Part shown: positions 18,901 through 26,988 of the stretch, one piece after another
How positions within the stretch are numbered: the first letter of the stretch is position 1
Layout of the letters: each line of letters begins with the position of its first letter
Source of the DNA: Nocardiopsis algeriensis
GTDB lineage: Bacteria > Actinomycetota > Actinomycetes > Streptosporangiales > Streptosporangiaceae
NCBI RefSeq assembly: GCF_014203695.1
Contig: NZ_JACHJO010000008.1
Span: 62,001 to 126,000 of the forward strand
Length of the DNA: 64,000 nucleotides
Reading direction: 5' to 3'
The notes under the pieces: generated by a model
The model's input: the letters and a program-made list of their open reading frames with translations, nothing else
Databases searched by the model: none
What the model was told of the DNA's origin: nothing
Position numbers and translations under genes: made by a program

Positions 18901-20478
18901 TCAGGCGGGGCTGGTGCCCAGGAAGGACAGGCCGGTGGTGGGGATCGGCTCGAAGCCCTCCAGGGCCTCTTCCTTCCACGCGGTGGTGAGCTTGCGGTGC
19001 AGGAGCGGGTAGAGCGGCACCTCGTCGGAGATGATGTCGACAACCTTCGCCCACAGGTCAGCGCGCTCGCCCTCGTCCGCGGCGCGGACGGCCTTGTCCA
19101 TCAGCTCGATGACCTCGGCGGACTCGTCGGTGTCGGACCAGTAGTAGAAGTTCTCGGGCCACTGGCCGTCGTAGAACCAGCGCAGCAGCAGGTCGGGGTC
19201 GTTGCCGAAGACCGACGGGTCGCCCGGTGCCACCATGACCCGGTACTGGCCGCTCTCGACCTTGTTGGCGTACTGGCCGCCGGACTCACCGATGTCGAGG
19301 GTGGTGGTGACGCCGATCGCGTCCCAGCTCTCCTTGATGAGGGGCACGACGTCCTTGACCCAGCCGGTGTTGGTGGTGACCAGGTCGATCTCCAGGCCGT
19401 CGACCCCTGCCTCCTCCAGCAGCTCGCGCGCGCGGTCGGGGTCGTAGCTGTAGACGGTCCCGGCCTCGCGGTAGTCGGGGTGTGTCTCGGGAAGGTAGCC
19501 GGTGGCGGGCGAGGCGCCGCCCATCATGGCGGTCTCGATGATCTTCTCGTGGTCGACCGCGTAGTGGAGGGCCTGGCGGACGCGCTTGTCGTCGAAGGGG
19601 GCCTCGGCGCAGTTGAACATGAGGAAGAGCAGGCCGAACGACTGGGTCTGCTCGACCTTGGCGCTGGCGGCCACGCCGTCGGCGTCCAGGTAGGGGACGT
19701 CCTCGATGACGCTGACCCGGCCGGACTGGAGGGCGGTGACGCGGGCGCTGGGGTCGTCCAGCAGGTACCAGAGCATTTCCTCGGCCCCGGCGGGACGGGG
19801 GCCGTTGTAGGCCTCCCAGCGCTTGAAGACGATCTTGTCGCCGGCCTTGGCCGACTCCAGCGCGTAGGGGCCGGAGCCGACGGGCTTGGCGTCGAACGCC
19901 TCCTGGTCGCTCTCGACCAGGGCCTTGGGCACGATCTTGACCACGCCGAGGCGGTCCGCAGCCAGGGCGAAGGGGTGCTTGAGCTTGATCTCGACGGTGG
20001 ACTCGTCGACCGCGCTCACGCTCTCGATGAACGAGATGAACTGCGCCATGAGCGAGTTGTTGTCGGGGTTCAGCACCCGCTCGAAGCTGTAGACGACGTC
20101 CTCGGTGGTCACGGCGTCGCCGTTGTGGAAGACCGCCTCCTCCCGCAGCGTGACGCGCAGGGTGGTCTCGTCCACCTGCTCGGGCATGTCGGCGGCGAGT
20201 GCGGCGTAGGGCTCGCGCGTCACGGGGTCGAGGTCGACGAGCGCCTCGAAGACGTGCAGGTTGGCCGCCAGGGGGAGGGCACCGGTGGCGGTCATGGGGT
20301 CGAAGCCGGTGGAGAGCGTGTAGGACATGCCGGCCTCGATGACCGCGCTCGCCGCCTCCTCCCCGGACGAGCCGCCGCACGCGCTGAGCGTTCCTGCCAG
20401 TGCGGTGGCGGCTCCTGCCGCACCGATGAACTGGAGGAAGCGCCGACGCTCCATGGTTCCGAGGTCGAGGTGGGACAC
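18901..20478 (-). CDS. satA: Sialic-acid ABC transporter substrate-binding lipoprotein (SBP_bac_5 family)
   Basis: 525 aa family-5 binding protein. The N-terminus carries a Tat-like ERRRFLQF motif, a hydrophobic core and a lipobox LSAC, so it is probably exported folded and lipid-anchored. Domain landmarks are YAALAADMPEQ, VVYSFERVLNP and VRQALHYAVDHEKI. Family 5 usually binds peptides; the sialic-acid assignment comes from the operon. The GTG start at 20478 has AAGGAG 6 nt upstream; an in-frame ATG at 20454 would remove the first eight residues. It is the first gene of the operon, divergent from the GntR regulator. Confidence 0.85.
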   Translation of the reverse strand: MSHLDLGTMERRRFLQFIGAAGAATALAGTLSACGGSSGEEAASAVIEAGMSYTLSTGFDPMTATGALPLAANLHVFEALVDLDPVTREPYAALAADMPEQVDETTLRVTLREEAVFHNGDAVTTEDVVYSFERVLNPDNNSLMAQFISFIESVSAVDESTVEIKLKHPFALAADRLGVVKIVPKALVESDQEAFDAKPVGSGPYALESAKAGDKIVFKRWEAYNGPRPAGAEEMLWYLLDDPSARVTALQSGRVSVIEDVPYLDADGVAASAKVEQTQSFGLLFLMFNCAEAPFDDKRVRQALHYAVDHEKIIETAMMGGASPATGYLPETHPDYREAGTVYSYDPDRARELLEEAGVDGLEIDLVTTNTGWVKDVVPLIKESWDAIGVTTTLDIGESGGQYANKVESGQYRVMVAPGDPSVFGNDPDLLLRWFYDGQWPENFYYWSDTDESAEVIELMDKAVRAADEGERADLWAKVVDIISDEVPLYPLLHRKLTTAWKEEALEGFEPIPTTGLSFLGTSPA

Positions 20479-20539
20479 GATCGCTCCTTGAGTCGCGCTG
20501 CTGGGGGATGAGAGACAGGCCCCGGGAATGTGGCCTGTA

Positions 20540-20580
20540 TGACGTCTGATGTCCGATGACTGTAGGATGAGACTTTAGAC
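20540..20580. promoter_or_regulatory. Divergent nanR-satA control region
   Basis: TAGGAT (20563-20568) fits an actinobacterial -10 for the rightward gene, with TGACGT (20540-20545) 17 bp upstream. GTCTGATGTC (20544-20553) and its near mirror GACTTTAGAC (20571-20580) form an inverted pair with consensus GTCTRAWGTC straddling the -10. This is a plausible operator for the GntR protein on both promoters. Confidence 0.5.
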
Positions 20581-20604
20581 ACGAAAGAGGAAAGGGGTCA
20601 ATAC

Positions 20605-21351
20605 GTGACCGAGGACTTGATCGAATCGATGACGCCCCGAAGTCCTCTTCGCAGCCATGCGGTAACAGAGCAGATCAAGAGCCTCATTCTGCGCAACGGA
20701 CTGGCCCCCGGGGACCCCCTGCCCACCGAAACGGAACTCTGCGCCGAACTGGGAGCCAGCCGCTCCAGCGTGCGCGAGGCGATCAAGCGACTCGGAGCAC
20801 TGGACATCGTCGAGGTCCGCCACGGACACGGCACCTATGTGGGAAGGCTCTCACTCAACGCCCTGGTGGAGAGCCTGACCTTCCGGGGCCGCCTCAGCAG
20901 CAGGGACGACTTCGCCACCCTGTCCGAGCTGGTCAGTGTGCGCAAGGTTCTGGAGCAGGGCCTGGGTGACGCCGTCATCCGCGCCTACAACGACGAGCAG
21001 CACCGCGCCCTGGGCCGACTCGTCACCCGGATGGAGGAGGCCGCCGAACGCGGTGAGAGCTTCGTGGAAGAGGACCGCGCCTTCCACCTTATGCTGCTGA
21101 AACCCCTGCACAACCAGCTGGTCACCCAGCTCACGGGGGCCTTCTGGGACGTACAGGCGATCGTGGCACCGCTCCTGCTGACCACCGACGAGGACGCCCG
21201 GGAGACCGCCGCCGCGCACCGGGCCATCATCGACGCCGCCCACCGCCGGGACCTCCCCGGTTTCGTGGCCGCGGTGGCCGACCACTACGCACCGCTCCTC
21301 ACCCACCTGGAGAGGATGGTCCCCCCGGAGGACGCCCGCCCCGCAGTCTGA
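20605..21351 (+). CDS. GntR/FadR-type regulator of the sialic-acid operon
   Basis: 248 aa. The N-terminal winged helix-turn-helix has the GntR pattern (PLPTETELCAELGASRSSVREAIKRL, starting about residue 39), then GHGTYVG. The C-terminal FCD domain has metal-ligand-type residues (EEDRAFHLMLL, then AAHRAIIDAAHRRD, then VADHYAPL). The GTG start has AGGAAAGGGG 8 nt upstream. Divergence from satA implies it is the local repressor, probably sensing sialic acid, ManNAc or a phosphate derivative. It is not close enough to E. coli NanR for me to use that name. Confidence 0.88.
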   Translation: MTEDLIESMTPRSPLRSHAVTEQIKSLILRNGLAPGDPLPTETELCAELGASRSSVREAIKRLGALDIVEVRHGHGTYVGRLSLNALVESLTFRGRLSSRDDFATLSELVSVRKVLEQGLGDAVIRAYNDEQHRALGRLVTRMEEAAERGESFVEEDRAFHLMLLKPLHNQLVTQLTGAFWDVQAIVAPLLLTTDEDARETAAAHRAIIDAAHRRDLPGFVAAVADHYAPLLTHLERMVPPEDARPAV

Positions 21352-21366
21352 GGCGGGACGTTCCTG

Positions 21367-22287
21367 TCAGGCCTCTGCCGCGTCGAACAGGAGCCCGCGC
21401 AGCCATGCGACGAAGCGTTGGTCGGTCAGACGCGGGTTCCAGACCATGTCGATCCCCAGCCCGGGGAGCGGGAACGGGAACTCGTCGATCCGCAGGTCGA
21501 TGAGTTTCTGCATCTCGGCGGCGACCCGGAGTCGAAGGAGAGCGACACCGCCGGCACGTCCGACCAGGAAGGGGACGAGCAGGAAGTCCGAGACCAGCTG
21601 ACCGACGCGATAGGGAATCCTCTTCTCGTCGAGCACCGAGTAGGGGAAGACGCGCCGCTCGGTGTCCACGACGACATGGGGCTGCGTGGTCAACAGGTCG
21701 AGCGTGCTCGCCTCCGGCGGCACGTCCGGCGCGGCCACCACCACACAGCGGTCGTCGTACAGCCGCTCGCGCGGGTACGGTGACGCGAGTCCCTCGGAGA
21801 CCAGGACGACGTCGACGCCGTGCTCCGTGAAGGTCGACTCGGTCGGCACGGTGATCGTACGCAGACGCAGGGTCGCGTTCGGGGCCTGCTCCGCCATGAG
21901 GCGCCCCAGCCGGGCGCCGAGCACAAAGGCCGTGCTGGTGGTCAACGCGACGGTGACGACACGGCGGTCCGTCGCCGGATCGAAGCCGGGAAAGGCGATC
22001 ACGTCCGCGGCCTGCCGGAGCGTCGCCCGCAGCGGCGCGACCAGCTCCATCGCACGCGGGGTCAGTGTGGCACCGCTCCCGTGACGGACGAGGAGATCGT
22101 CGCCGAAAAGACGCCGCATGCGGCTCAGGGCGTGGCTCATCGCGGACTGGGAGAGACCGATGCGCTCGGCGGCCCGGGTCACCGAACGCTCCTCCAATAT
22201 CGCGAGAAGGGGCACCAGCAGGTTGAGATTGACCGTCGCCAACCGGTCCAGCTCGGAACCCGTGGTGCCCGCACCCTCGTCGCTCAT
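21367..22287 (-). CDS. LysR-type transcriptional regulator, last gene of the P450 operon
   Basis: 306 aa. The N-terminal HTH reads SVTRAAERIGLSQSAMSHALSRMRRLFGDDL (from about residue 35), the classic LTTR layout, resembling the NodD/LinR branch in the MVAPLRATL region. The C-terminal effector domain is complete. The start is ATG 22287, one codon after a GTG at 22290; AGGG lies upstream. The gene begins 11 bp after the ferredoxin reductase stop on the same strand, so it is probably part of the operon rather than divergent from its target. Confidence 0.9.
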   Translation of the reverse strand: MSDEGAGTTGSELDRLATVNLNLLVPLLAILEERSVTRAAERIGLSQSAMSHALSRMRRLFGDDLLVRHGSGATLTPRAMELVAPLRATLRQAADVIAFPGFDPATDRRVVTVALTTSTAFVLGARLGRLMAEQAPNATLRLRTITVPTESTFTEHGVDVVLVSEGLASPYPRERLYDDRCVVVAAPDVPPEASTLDLLTTQPHVVVDTERRVFPYSVLDEKRIPYRVGQLVSDFLLVPFLVGRAGGVALLRLRVAAEMQKLIDLRIDEFPFPLPGLGIDMVWNPRLTDQRFVAWLRGLLFDAAEA

Positions 22288-22298
22288 CACGCCGAACC

Positions 22299-23435
22299 CT
22301 ACACGGCGGCCCTGCTCACGCGGCGCAGCCGGGGAATCGGGATCCGGTGGTTCAGCGCCACGGCCGAACCGGAACCGTCGTCATGGGACCAGCGCATCAG
22401 GGACGGCCCCCCGGGTCCTCCCTCGATGTACGTCGGTTCTCCCGCCACCGGGAGCCGGCCCACGGCCTTGAGGGTGAGACCGAACTGCTCGGTCCAGAAG
22501 TAGGGCTGGAAGTCGAGCGGCGGTGCCTCGTCCCCTCGGAGGAGCACGGCGGCAGCGACCTTCGCCTGTTCGATCGCACTGCTCCACAACGGGATGCGCC
22601 GCCGTCCGTACGGGGTCGTGAACGCCGCCAGGTCGCCGATCGCCGCGATGTCGGGGCGCACGCGTCCGCGCGAGTCGGTGTGCAGGACCCCCCTCTCGAC
22701 CAGGCCCGTTTCGGCGAGCCACTCCGTGTTGGGGACGTCGCCGACGGCTGAGACCACCAGTTCGGCCTCGACGACGGTGTTGTCGGCCAGGACGACACGG
22801 ACGTCCTCCCCGCGCCGCTCGAGCCGTGCACCGTCCGTCTCGACGACGGTGAGACCGCGGTTCAGCGCTGCCTCGGCGAAGACGCCGGCCAGATAGGGGC
22901 CCAGCTGCGCGATCAGCGGGGCCCCCTGGGACACGAGCGTCACCCGGCAACCCGACGCCAGGCATCCCGAGGCGATCTCCATGCCGAGCGGGCCGCCGCC
23001 GACCACGGCGACCGACGGCCTTGCGGCGAGTCGGTCGCGCAGGGCCCAGGCATCGTCGAGCCCGCGCAGGGTGAATTCCTCGGGCAGGTCGGACAGCCGT
23101 CGCGCGCGGGAGCCGGAGGCGATCACGAGCCGGTCGTACGGCAGGACGGTGCCGTCGTCGAGGCTGACGACCCGGCGCTCCACATCGAGTCCCGAGGCCC
23201 GGACCCCCAGCAGTTCGTTCGCCCCGTGCTCTGCCGACGGGAGCTCGTGCGAGGACATGTCGCCGCCGTCGAGCAGGAGCGCCTTCGACAGCGCCGGACG
23301 GCTGTACGCCGCGTACGGCTCGTCGCCGACGATGGTCAGCTCTCCGTCGAAGCCATTCCCCCGCAGCGAGTCCGCCGCTGTGAGCCCGGCGATGCCGTTG
23401 CCGACGACGACGATCCTTCTGACGCGCGTACTCAT
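22299..23435 (-). CDS. FAD/NADH ferredoxin reductase
   Basis: 378 aa. Two Rossmann motifs are seen: FAD-binding VVVGNGIAGLTAADSLR (residues 9-25) and NAD-binding VAVVGGGPLGMEIASG (about 141-156). It also has the family's AAYSRPALSK, the IAAIGDLAAF metal/FAD motif and a C-terminal reductase domain. It would pass electrons from NAD(P)H to the adjacent [3Fe-4S] ferredoxin, like putidaredoxin reductase. The ATG overlaps the ferredoxin stop (ATGA). Confidence 0.93.
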   Translation of the reverse strand: MSTRVRRIVVVGNGIAGLTAADSLRGNGFDGELTIVGDEPYAAYSRPALSKALLLDGGDMSSHELPSAEHGANELLGVRASGLDVERRVVSLDDGTVLPYDRLVIASGSRARRLSDLPEEFTLRGLDDAWALRDRLAARPSVAVVGGGPLGMEIASGCLASGCRVTLVSQGAPLIAQLGPYLAGVFAEAALNRGLTVVETDGARLERRGEDVRVVLADNTVVEAELVVSAVGDVPNTEWLAETGLVERGVLHTDSRGRVRPDIAAIGDLAAFTTPYGRRRIPLWSSAIEQAKVAAAVLLRGDEAPPLDFQPYFWTEQFGLTLKAVGRLPVAGEPTYIEGGPGGPSLMRWSHDDGSGSAVALNHRIPIPRLRRVSRAAV

Positions 23436-23620
23436 GCGATACGCAGGGCCGCGACAGGGCAGACCCGGACAGCGGCGTTGGCCAGCGGGGCTTCGGTGTC
23501 GCCCACCTCCTCGCGGTCGATGACGAGTTCACCGTCGTCGTCGAGGTGCATGAGCTGCGGCGCGGCCTCCTCGCAGAGACCGTGGCCTTCGCATCGGGGA
23601 CGGTCGAGGACGATTTTCAT
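23432..23620 (-). CDS. [3Fe-4S] ferredoxin of the P450 system
   Basis: 62 aa. Cys spacing is C-x5-C (CEGHGLC) and a distal C-P (RVCPVAAL), the three-ligand pattern of actinobacterial P450 ferredoxins; the residue between the first two, where a fourth Cys would make a 4Fe cluster, is not Cys. It carries electrons from the reductase to the P450. It overlaps both neighbours by 4 bp, so the three proteins are made in a coupled series. Confidence 0.93.
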   Translation of the reverse strand: MKIVLDRPRCEGHGLCEEAAPQLMHLDDDGELVIDREEVGDTEAPLANAAVRVCPVAALRIA

Positions 23621-24798
23621 GCGGGGACGACCTCCAGGACGGGGAGCTCTTCGAAGCTCCGGGTGATGTTGCTCGGCACACGCACCCCAGCGCCGACGAC
23701 GAGCCGCTCGACGCGGCGCGACAAGGCCTTGACGACAGCGTGGGCTTCCAGGCGGGCCAGACCCTGGCCGGCGCATCCGTGCGGTCCGTAGCCGAACGAC
23801 AGGTGGTCGGTCGGATTCCGCTCGACCAGGAACGCGTCGGGGTTCTCGTAGTGGCGGGGGTCCCGGTTTCCTGCGCCGAAGAGGATCGCGACCCGCGCCC
23901 CCTCCGGGATCAGAGCACCGTCGACCTCCACGTCCCGGGTCGCACGGCGCCCCCAGACATGGAGCGGGGCCCAGTAGCGGAGCACCTCGTTGAACGCGGC
24001 CGGCACCAGCGACGGGTCCTCCCGCACCTGCGCGAGCTGGTCGGGGTGCTCCGCGAAGAGGGCGACGATGTTCCCGATGGAGGCGATCGTGGTGTCGACG
24101 CCGGCGCCGAGGTACTGATGGATGATGTGGCCGGCCGTGCCGGGCGGAATCTCACCGCGGTCCTCGGCCTCGAAGATCCCGCGTCCGACCGAGCCGGGTG
24201 CCAGGTCGTCCGCGGTGACGCTCGAGCACCATGCGTACAGCTCCCCCGCGATCGGGAAGTTCTCCGCGGTGCGCTGGTTCATCGGCCCGATCACCTGCAT
24301 GGCCGCCTGGCCCCAGCGGAGCATGTTGTCGCGGACGTGGCCGGTGAACCCGATGAGGTCCGCGACGACCTCGAGCGGAAAGGCGCGAGCCAGCGCGTCG
24401 ATCGCCTCGAAGGAACCCTTGTCGACCAGCTCCGTGACGAGCGCGTCGGCCTTGGCCTCGATGCCGTCCTTGAGGCCGCGGAGCGCGCGCGGCGACAGGT
24501 TGGCGGTCAGGGTGGCGCGCAGCCGGGTGTGCACCGGAGGATCCGAGGAGAGAGAGGTGCCCGACAGCGCCTCGTTGACCGCCGGGTTGAAGCCGATGGC
24601 CCCGGCGGAGGAGAAGCTTTCCCAGTCACCCAGGGCGCTGCGGATCGCGTCGTACCGCGTGAGGGCGTAGGCGTCGTTCGCGGGGAGGTGGACGACGCTT
24701 CCGAGGTCACGCAGTGCCGAGTAGGACGGGTAGGGGTCGATAAGCACCTTGTCGTCGAACAGGTCGAGGTCGGAGACGGGAGGGTCGGAGAGGGGCAT
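23617..24798 (-). CDS. Cytochrome P450 monooxygenase (CYP199-like)
   Basis: 393 aa. The I-helix is GAGVDTTI (about residues 233-240), the ExxR helix EVLRYWAP (about 270-277), and the haem loop FGYGPHGCAGQGLARLE (about 338-354) with the axial Cys. The segment ILFGAGNRDPRHYENPDAF recalls CYP199-type enzymes acting on para-substituted benzoates, so a small aromatic substrate is a fair guess. AAGGTGG precedes the ATG MPLSDPPVSD. It is first in the operon P450-ferredoxin-reductase-LysR. Confidence 0.92.
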   Translation of the reverse strand: MPLSDPPVSDLDLFDDKVLIDPYPSYSALRDLGSVVHLPANDAYALTRYDAIRSALGDWESFSSAGAIGFNPAVNEALSGTSLSSDPPVHTRLRATLTANLSPRALRGLKDGIEAKADALVTELVDKGSFEAIDALARAFPLEVVADLIGFTGHVRDNMLRWGQAAMQVIGPMNQRTAENFPIAGELYAWCSSVTADDLAPGSVGRGIFEAEDRGEIPPGTAGHIIHQYLGAGVDTTIASIGNIVALFAEHPDQLAQVREDPSLVPAAFNEVLRYWAPLHVWGRRATRDVEVDGALIPEGARVAILFGAGNRDPRHYENPDAFLVERNPTDHLSFGYGPHGCAGQGLARLEAHAVVKALSRRVERLVVGAGVRVPSNITRSFEELPVLEVVPA

Positions 24799-24857
24799 CG
24801 GTCCACCTTGGGGTCGGTCGTCGATGACCCCAGTGAAGTGATCTCGGTGACATTCTG

Positions 24858-24899
24858 CAAACACATGTTTGTCATGGCATTCCATGCATGACGTGCATG
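24858..24899. promoter_or_regulatory. Two palindromes upstream of the P450 operon
   Basis: CAAACACATGTTTG (24858-24871) and CATGCA-TGACG-TGCATG (24883-24899) are perfect inverted repeats 60-100 bp upstream of the P450 start. They are candidates for LysR-type binding sites; the T-N11-A pattern can be placed on the first. No confident -35/-10 was found. Confidence 0.5.
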
Positions 24900-24999
24900 T
24901 ATTGCCGGTCGCCGCCTTCCGCCCTGCGGCGCCGGAGATCCGGGGAAGCGGTCGCGGTGGTCCACGTGCCGTCGACGGCTCGGACGACGGGCGTCCCTA

Positions 25000-25173
25000 C
25001 CTGTGTGCACACAGAAGGTGGTTCAAAAGAGGTTGGGCCACGCCGACCCGTCCGTCACGATGAACCTCTGCGCTCATGTGCTGCCGGAGATGCGGGCCCG
25101 AGCCGCTGAGCAGGTGGCGGCCCTCTTCGGCCGGCACGCTCCTGTCGCACCCTCCGTTGCGACCCGGGCATGA
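25000..25173 (+). pseudogene. C-terminal remnant of a tyrosine recombinase (integrase)
   Basis: The frame reads KVVQKRLGHADPSVTMNLCA, then HVLPEMRARAAEQVAALFG, ending at TGA 25171-25173. This is the box II region of phage-type integrases: LGH is intact, but where the nucleophile Tyr is expected (TLNTYAHVL in family members) there is Cys. Nothing upstream in this frame resembles the rest of an integrase. The relic lies 31 bp from the 3-prime end of tRNA-Leu, the normal place for an integrase after insertion into a tRNA gene. Confidence 0.75.
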
Positions 25174-25197
25174 AAAAAGCCCTGCGAACAGGGCTTT
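25173..25197 (-). terminator. Rho-independent terminator of tRNA-Leu
   Basis: On the minus strand AAAGCCCTG and CAGGGCTTT form a perfect 9-bp stem with a 4-nt loop, followed by six T residues, 7 nt after the tRNA 3-prime end. Confidence 0.9.
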
Positions 25198-25203
25198 CAT
25201 GAG

Positions 25204-25288
25204 TGTCCGAGGGGGGACTTGAACCCCCACAGCCTTAACGGCCACTAGCACCTCAAGCTAGCGCGTCTACCTATTCCGCCACCCGGAC
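25204..25288 (-). tRNA. tRNA-Leu (anticodon GAG)
   Basis: 85 nt on the minus strand. The acceptor stem is GTCCGGG/CTCGGAC, the D-arm GCGGAATAGGTAGACGC, and the anticodon stem-loop GCTAGCTTGAGGTGCTAG with GAG at the anticodon. A long variable arm of class II type and a T-arm GGGGGTTCAAGTCCCCC follow. The 3-prime CCA is not encoded. TATTGT (25324-25329, minus) could be its -10 box. It is flanked by an integrase relic, so it has probably served as an attachment site. Confidence 0.95.
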
Positions 25289-25432
25289 CGGGCGTTGGGC
25301 GGGTTCCCCCGCTCGACGGTTCAACAATAGCAAAGGTCCGGAGCGCCCCGAACCATGTTTTTGCCTCCGTAAGAGCTCGTGGCAGTGTCGGAGGGGCAAG
25401 GGCCACGAAGGTGCGGCGGACAGGAGTGTCGG

Positions 25433-26764
25433 ATGACAGTGCCAGGCAGGGAAACCGGAACCCCCAGCGCGGCCGAGGTCGAGGTGGTCGACCTGTGCCG
25501 GGAGCTCATCGGGATCGACACCTCGAACTACGGGGACCACTCCGGTCCGGGCGAGCGCAGGGCCGCCGAGTACGTGGCCGAGAAGCTCGACGAGGTCGGC
25601 ATCGAGTCGACCATCTACGAGAAGCATCCGGGGCGCAGCAACGTCGTGGCCCGGATCGAGGGCGTCGACCGCGACCGTCCGCCCCTGCTCGTCCACGGTC
25701 ACCTCGACGTGGTTCCCGCCGCCCCCGAGGACTGGACGCACCACCCCTTCGCCGGCGAGGTGGCGGACGGCTGCGTGTGGGGCCGCGGCGCCATCGACAT
25801 GAAGAACATGGACGCCATGGTCCTGGCCATGGTGCGCGACCGCGCGCGGGAAGGGCGCAAGCCCCCGCGCGACATCGTGCTGGCCTTCCTCGCCGACGAG
25901 GAGGCCGGGGGTACGTGGGGCGCCCAGTACCTGGTGGACGAGCATCCCGAGCTGTTCGCCGACTGCGACGCGGCCATCAGCGAGGTCGGCGGTTTCTCGT
26001 TCACGGTGAAGGAGAACCGGCGCCTCTACCTCGTGGAGACCGCGGAGAAGGGCATCGCCTGGATGAAGCTGACCGCGCGCGGCACCGCCGGGCACGGTTC
26101 GATGGTCAACACGGACAACGCCGTGACCGAGCTGGCCGCCGCGGTGGCGCGGCTGGGGGAGCACCGCTTCCCGGTGCGCCTCACCCCGACCGTGCGCACC
26201 TTCCTGGAGGAGATCTGCGAGGAGTTCGGGATCCCCTTCGACGAGAACGACGTGGACGCCACGGTCGAGCGCCTGGGCCCCATCGCCCGGATGATCGGCG
26301 CCACGCTGCGCAACACCCTCAACCCCACCGTCCTGGGCGGCGGTTACAAGGCCAACGTCATCCCCGGAGAGGCGACCGCACAGGTGGACGGCCGCTTCCT
26401 GCCCGGAACGGAGGAGGAGTACTTCGCCGAGATCGACCGCCTGCTCGGCCCGAAGGTGAGCCGCGAGTTCATCCACCACCTGCCCGCGGTGGAGACCTCC
26501 TTCGACGGCGGCCTGGTCACCGCCATGTCCGAGGCCCTGCTGGCGGAGGACCCCGGCGCCCGCGCCGTGCCCTACTGCCTGTCGGGCGGCACCGACGCCA
26601 AGAGCTTCTCGCGCCTGGGCATCCGCAACTTCGGGTTCTCGCCGCTGAGGCTGCCCCCGGAGCTGGACTTCGCGGGCATGTTCCACGGTGTGGACGAGCG
26701 CGTTCCCGTCGACGGCCTCCAGTTCGGGGTGCGGGTGCTGGACCGCTTCGTCGAGATGAGCTGA
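25433..26764 (+). CDS. M20-family metallopeptidase (dipeptidase/deacylase)
   Basis: 443 aa cytosolic zinc hydrolase. Metal and catalytic residues are visible in VHGHLDVVPA (His, catalytic Asp), WGRGAIDMKNM (bridging Asp), LADEEAGG (general-base Glu plus metal Glu) and a C-terminal MFHGVDE (His). The dimerisation domain contains GTAGHGSM. Family M20 enzymes split dipeptides or N-acyl amino acids; the exact substrate is open. AGGAG precedes the ATG MTVPGRETGT. It is a single gene, ended by a perfect 14-bp hairpin. Confidence 0.93.
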   Translation: MTVPGRETGTPSAAEVEVVDLCRELIGIDTSNYGDHSGPGERRAAEYVAEKLDEVGIESTIYEKHPGRSNVVARIEGVDRDRPPLLVHGHLDVVPAAPEDWTHHPFAGEVADGCVWGRGAIDMKNMDAMVLAMVRDRAREGRKPPRDIVLAFLADEEAGGTWGAQYLVDEHPELFADCDAAISEVGGFSFTVKENRRLYLVETAEKGIAWMKLTARGTAGHGSMVNTDNAVTELAAAVARLGEHRFPVRLTPTVRTFLEEICEEFGIPFDENDVDATVERLGPIARMIGATLRNTLNPTVLGGGYKANVIPGEATAQVDGRFLPGTEEEYFAEIDRLLGPKVSREFIHHLPAVETSFDGGLVTAMSEALLAEDPGARAVPYCLSGGTDAKSFSRLGIRNFGFSPLRLPPELDFAGMFHGVDERVPVDGLQFGVRVLDRFVEMS

Positions 26765-26791
26765 TTCCCCCGCCCCTGCGGTGAAACGCCC

Positions 26792-26821
26792 GGCCGCGCC
26801 GAGAAGTTTCTCGGCGCGGCC
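26792..26821 (+). terminator. Terminator of the M20 peptidase gene
   Basis: GGCCGCGCCGAGAA (26792-26805) and TTCTCGGCGCGGCC (26808-26821) form a perfect 14-bp stem. Confidence 0.8.
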
Positions 26822-26988
26822 TGCCCCACACCTGTGCAATCACTCTGTGTAGTGCTAGTGTTGCGCTCAGTTCAAGGGGGTGTGGTCCCGGGCACGTTCC
26901 ACCGTGTTTCCCGAGGCCACGGCGCCCGGACCCCGGCGGTGTCGCCGTGCGGGGCCGTCCAACGGCAGGCGAAGCGAGGAGGGCATCC

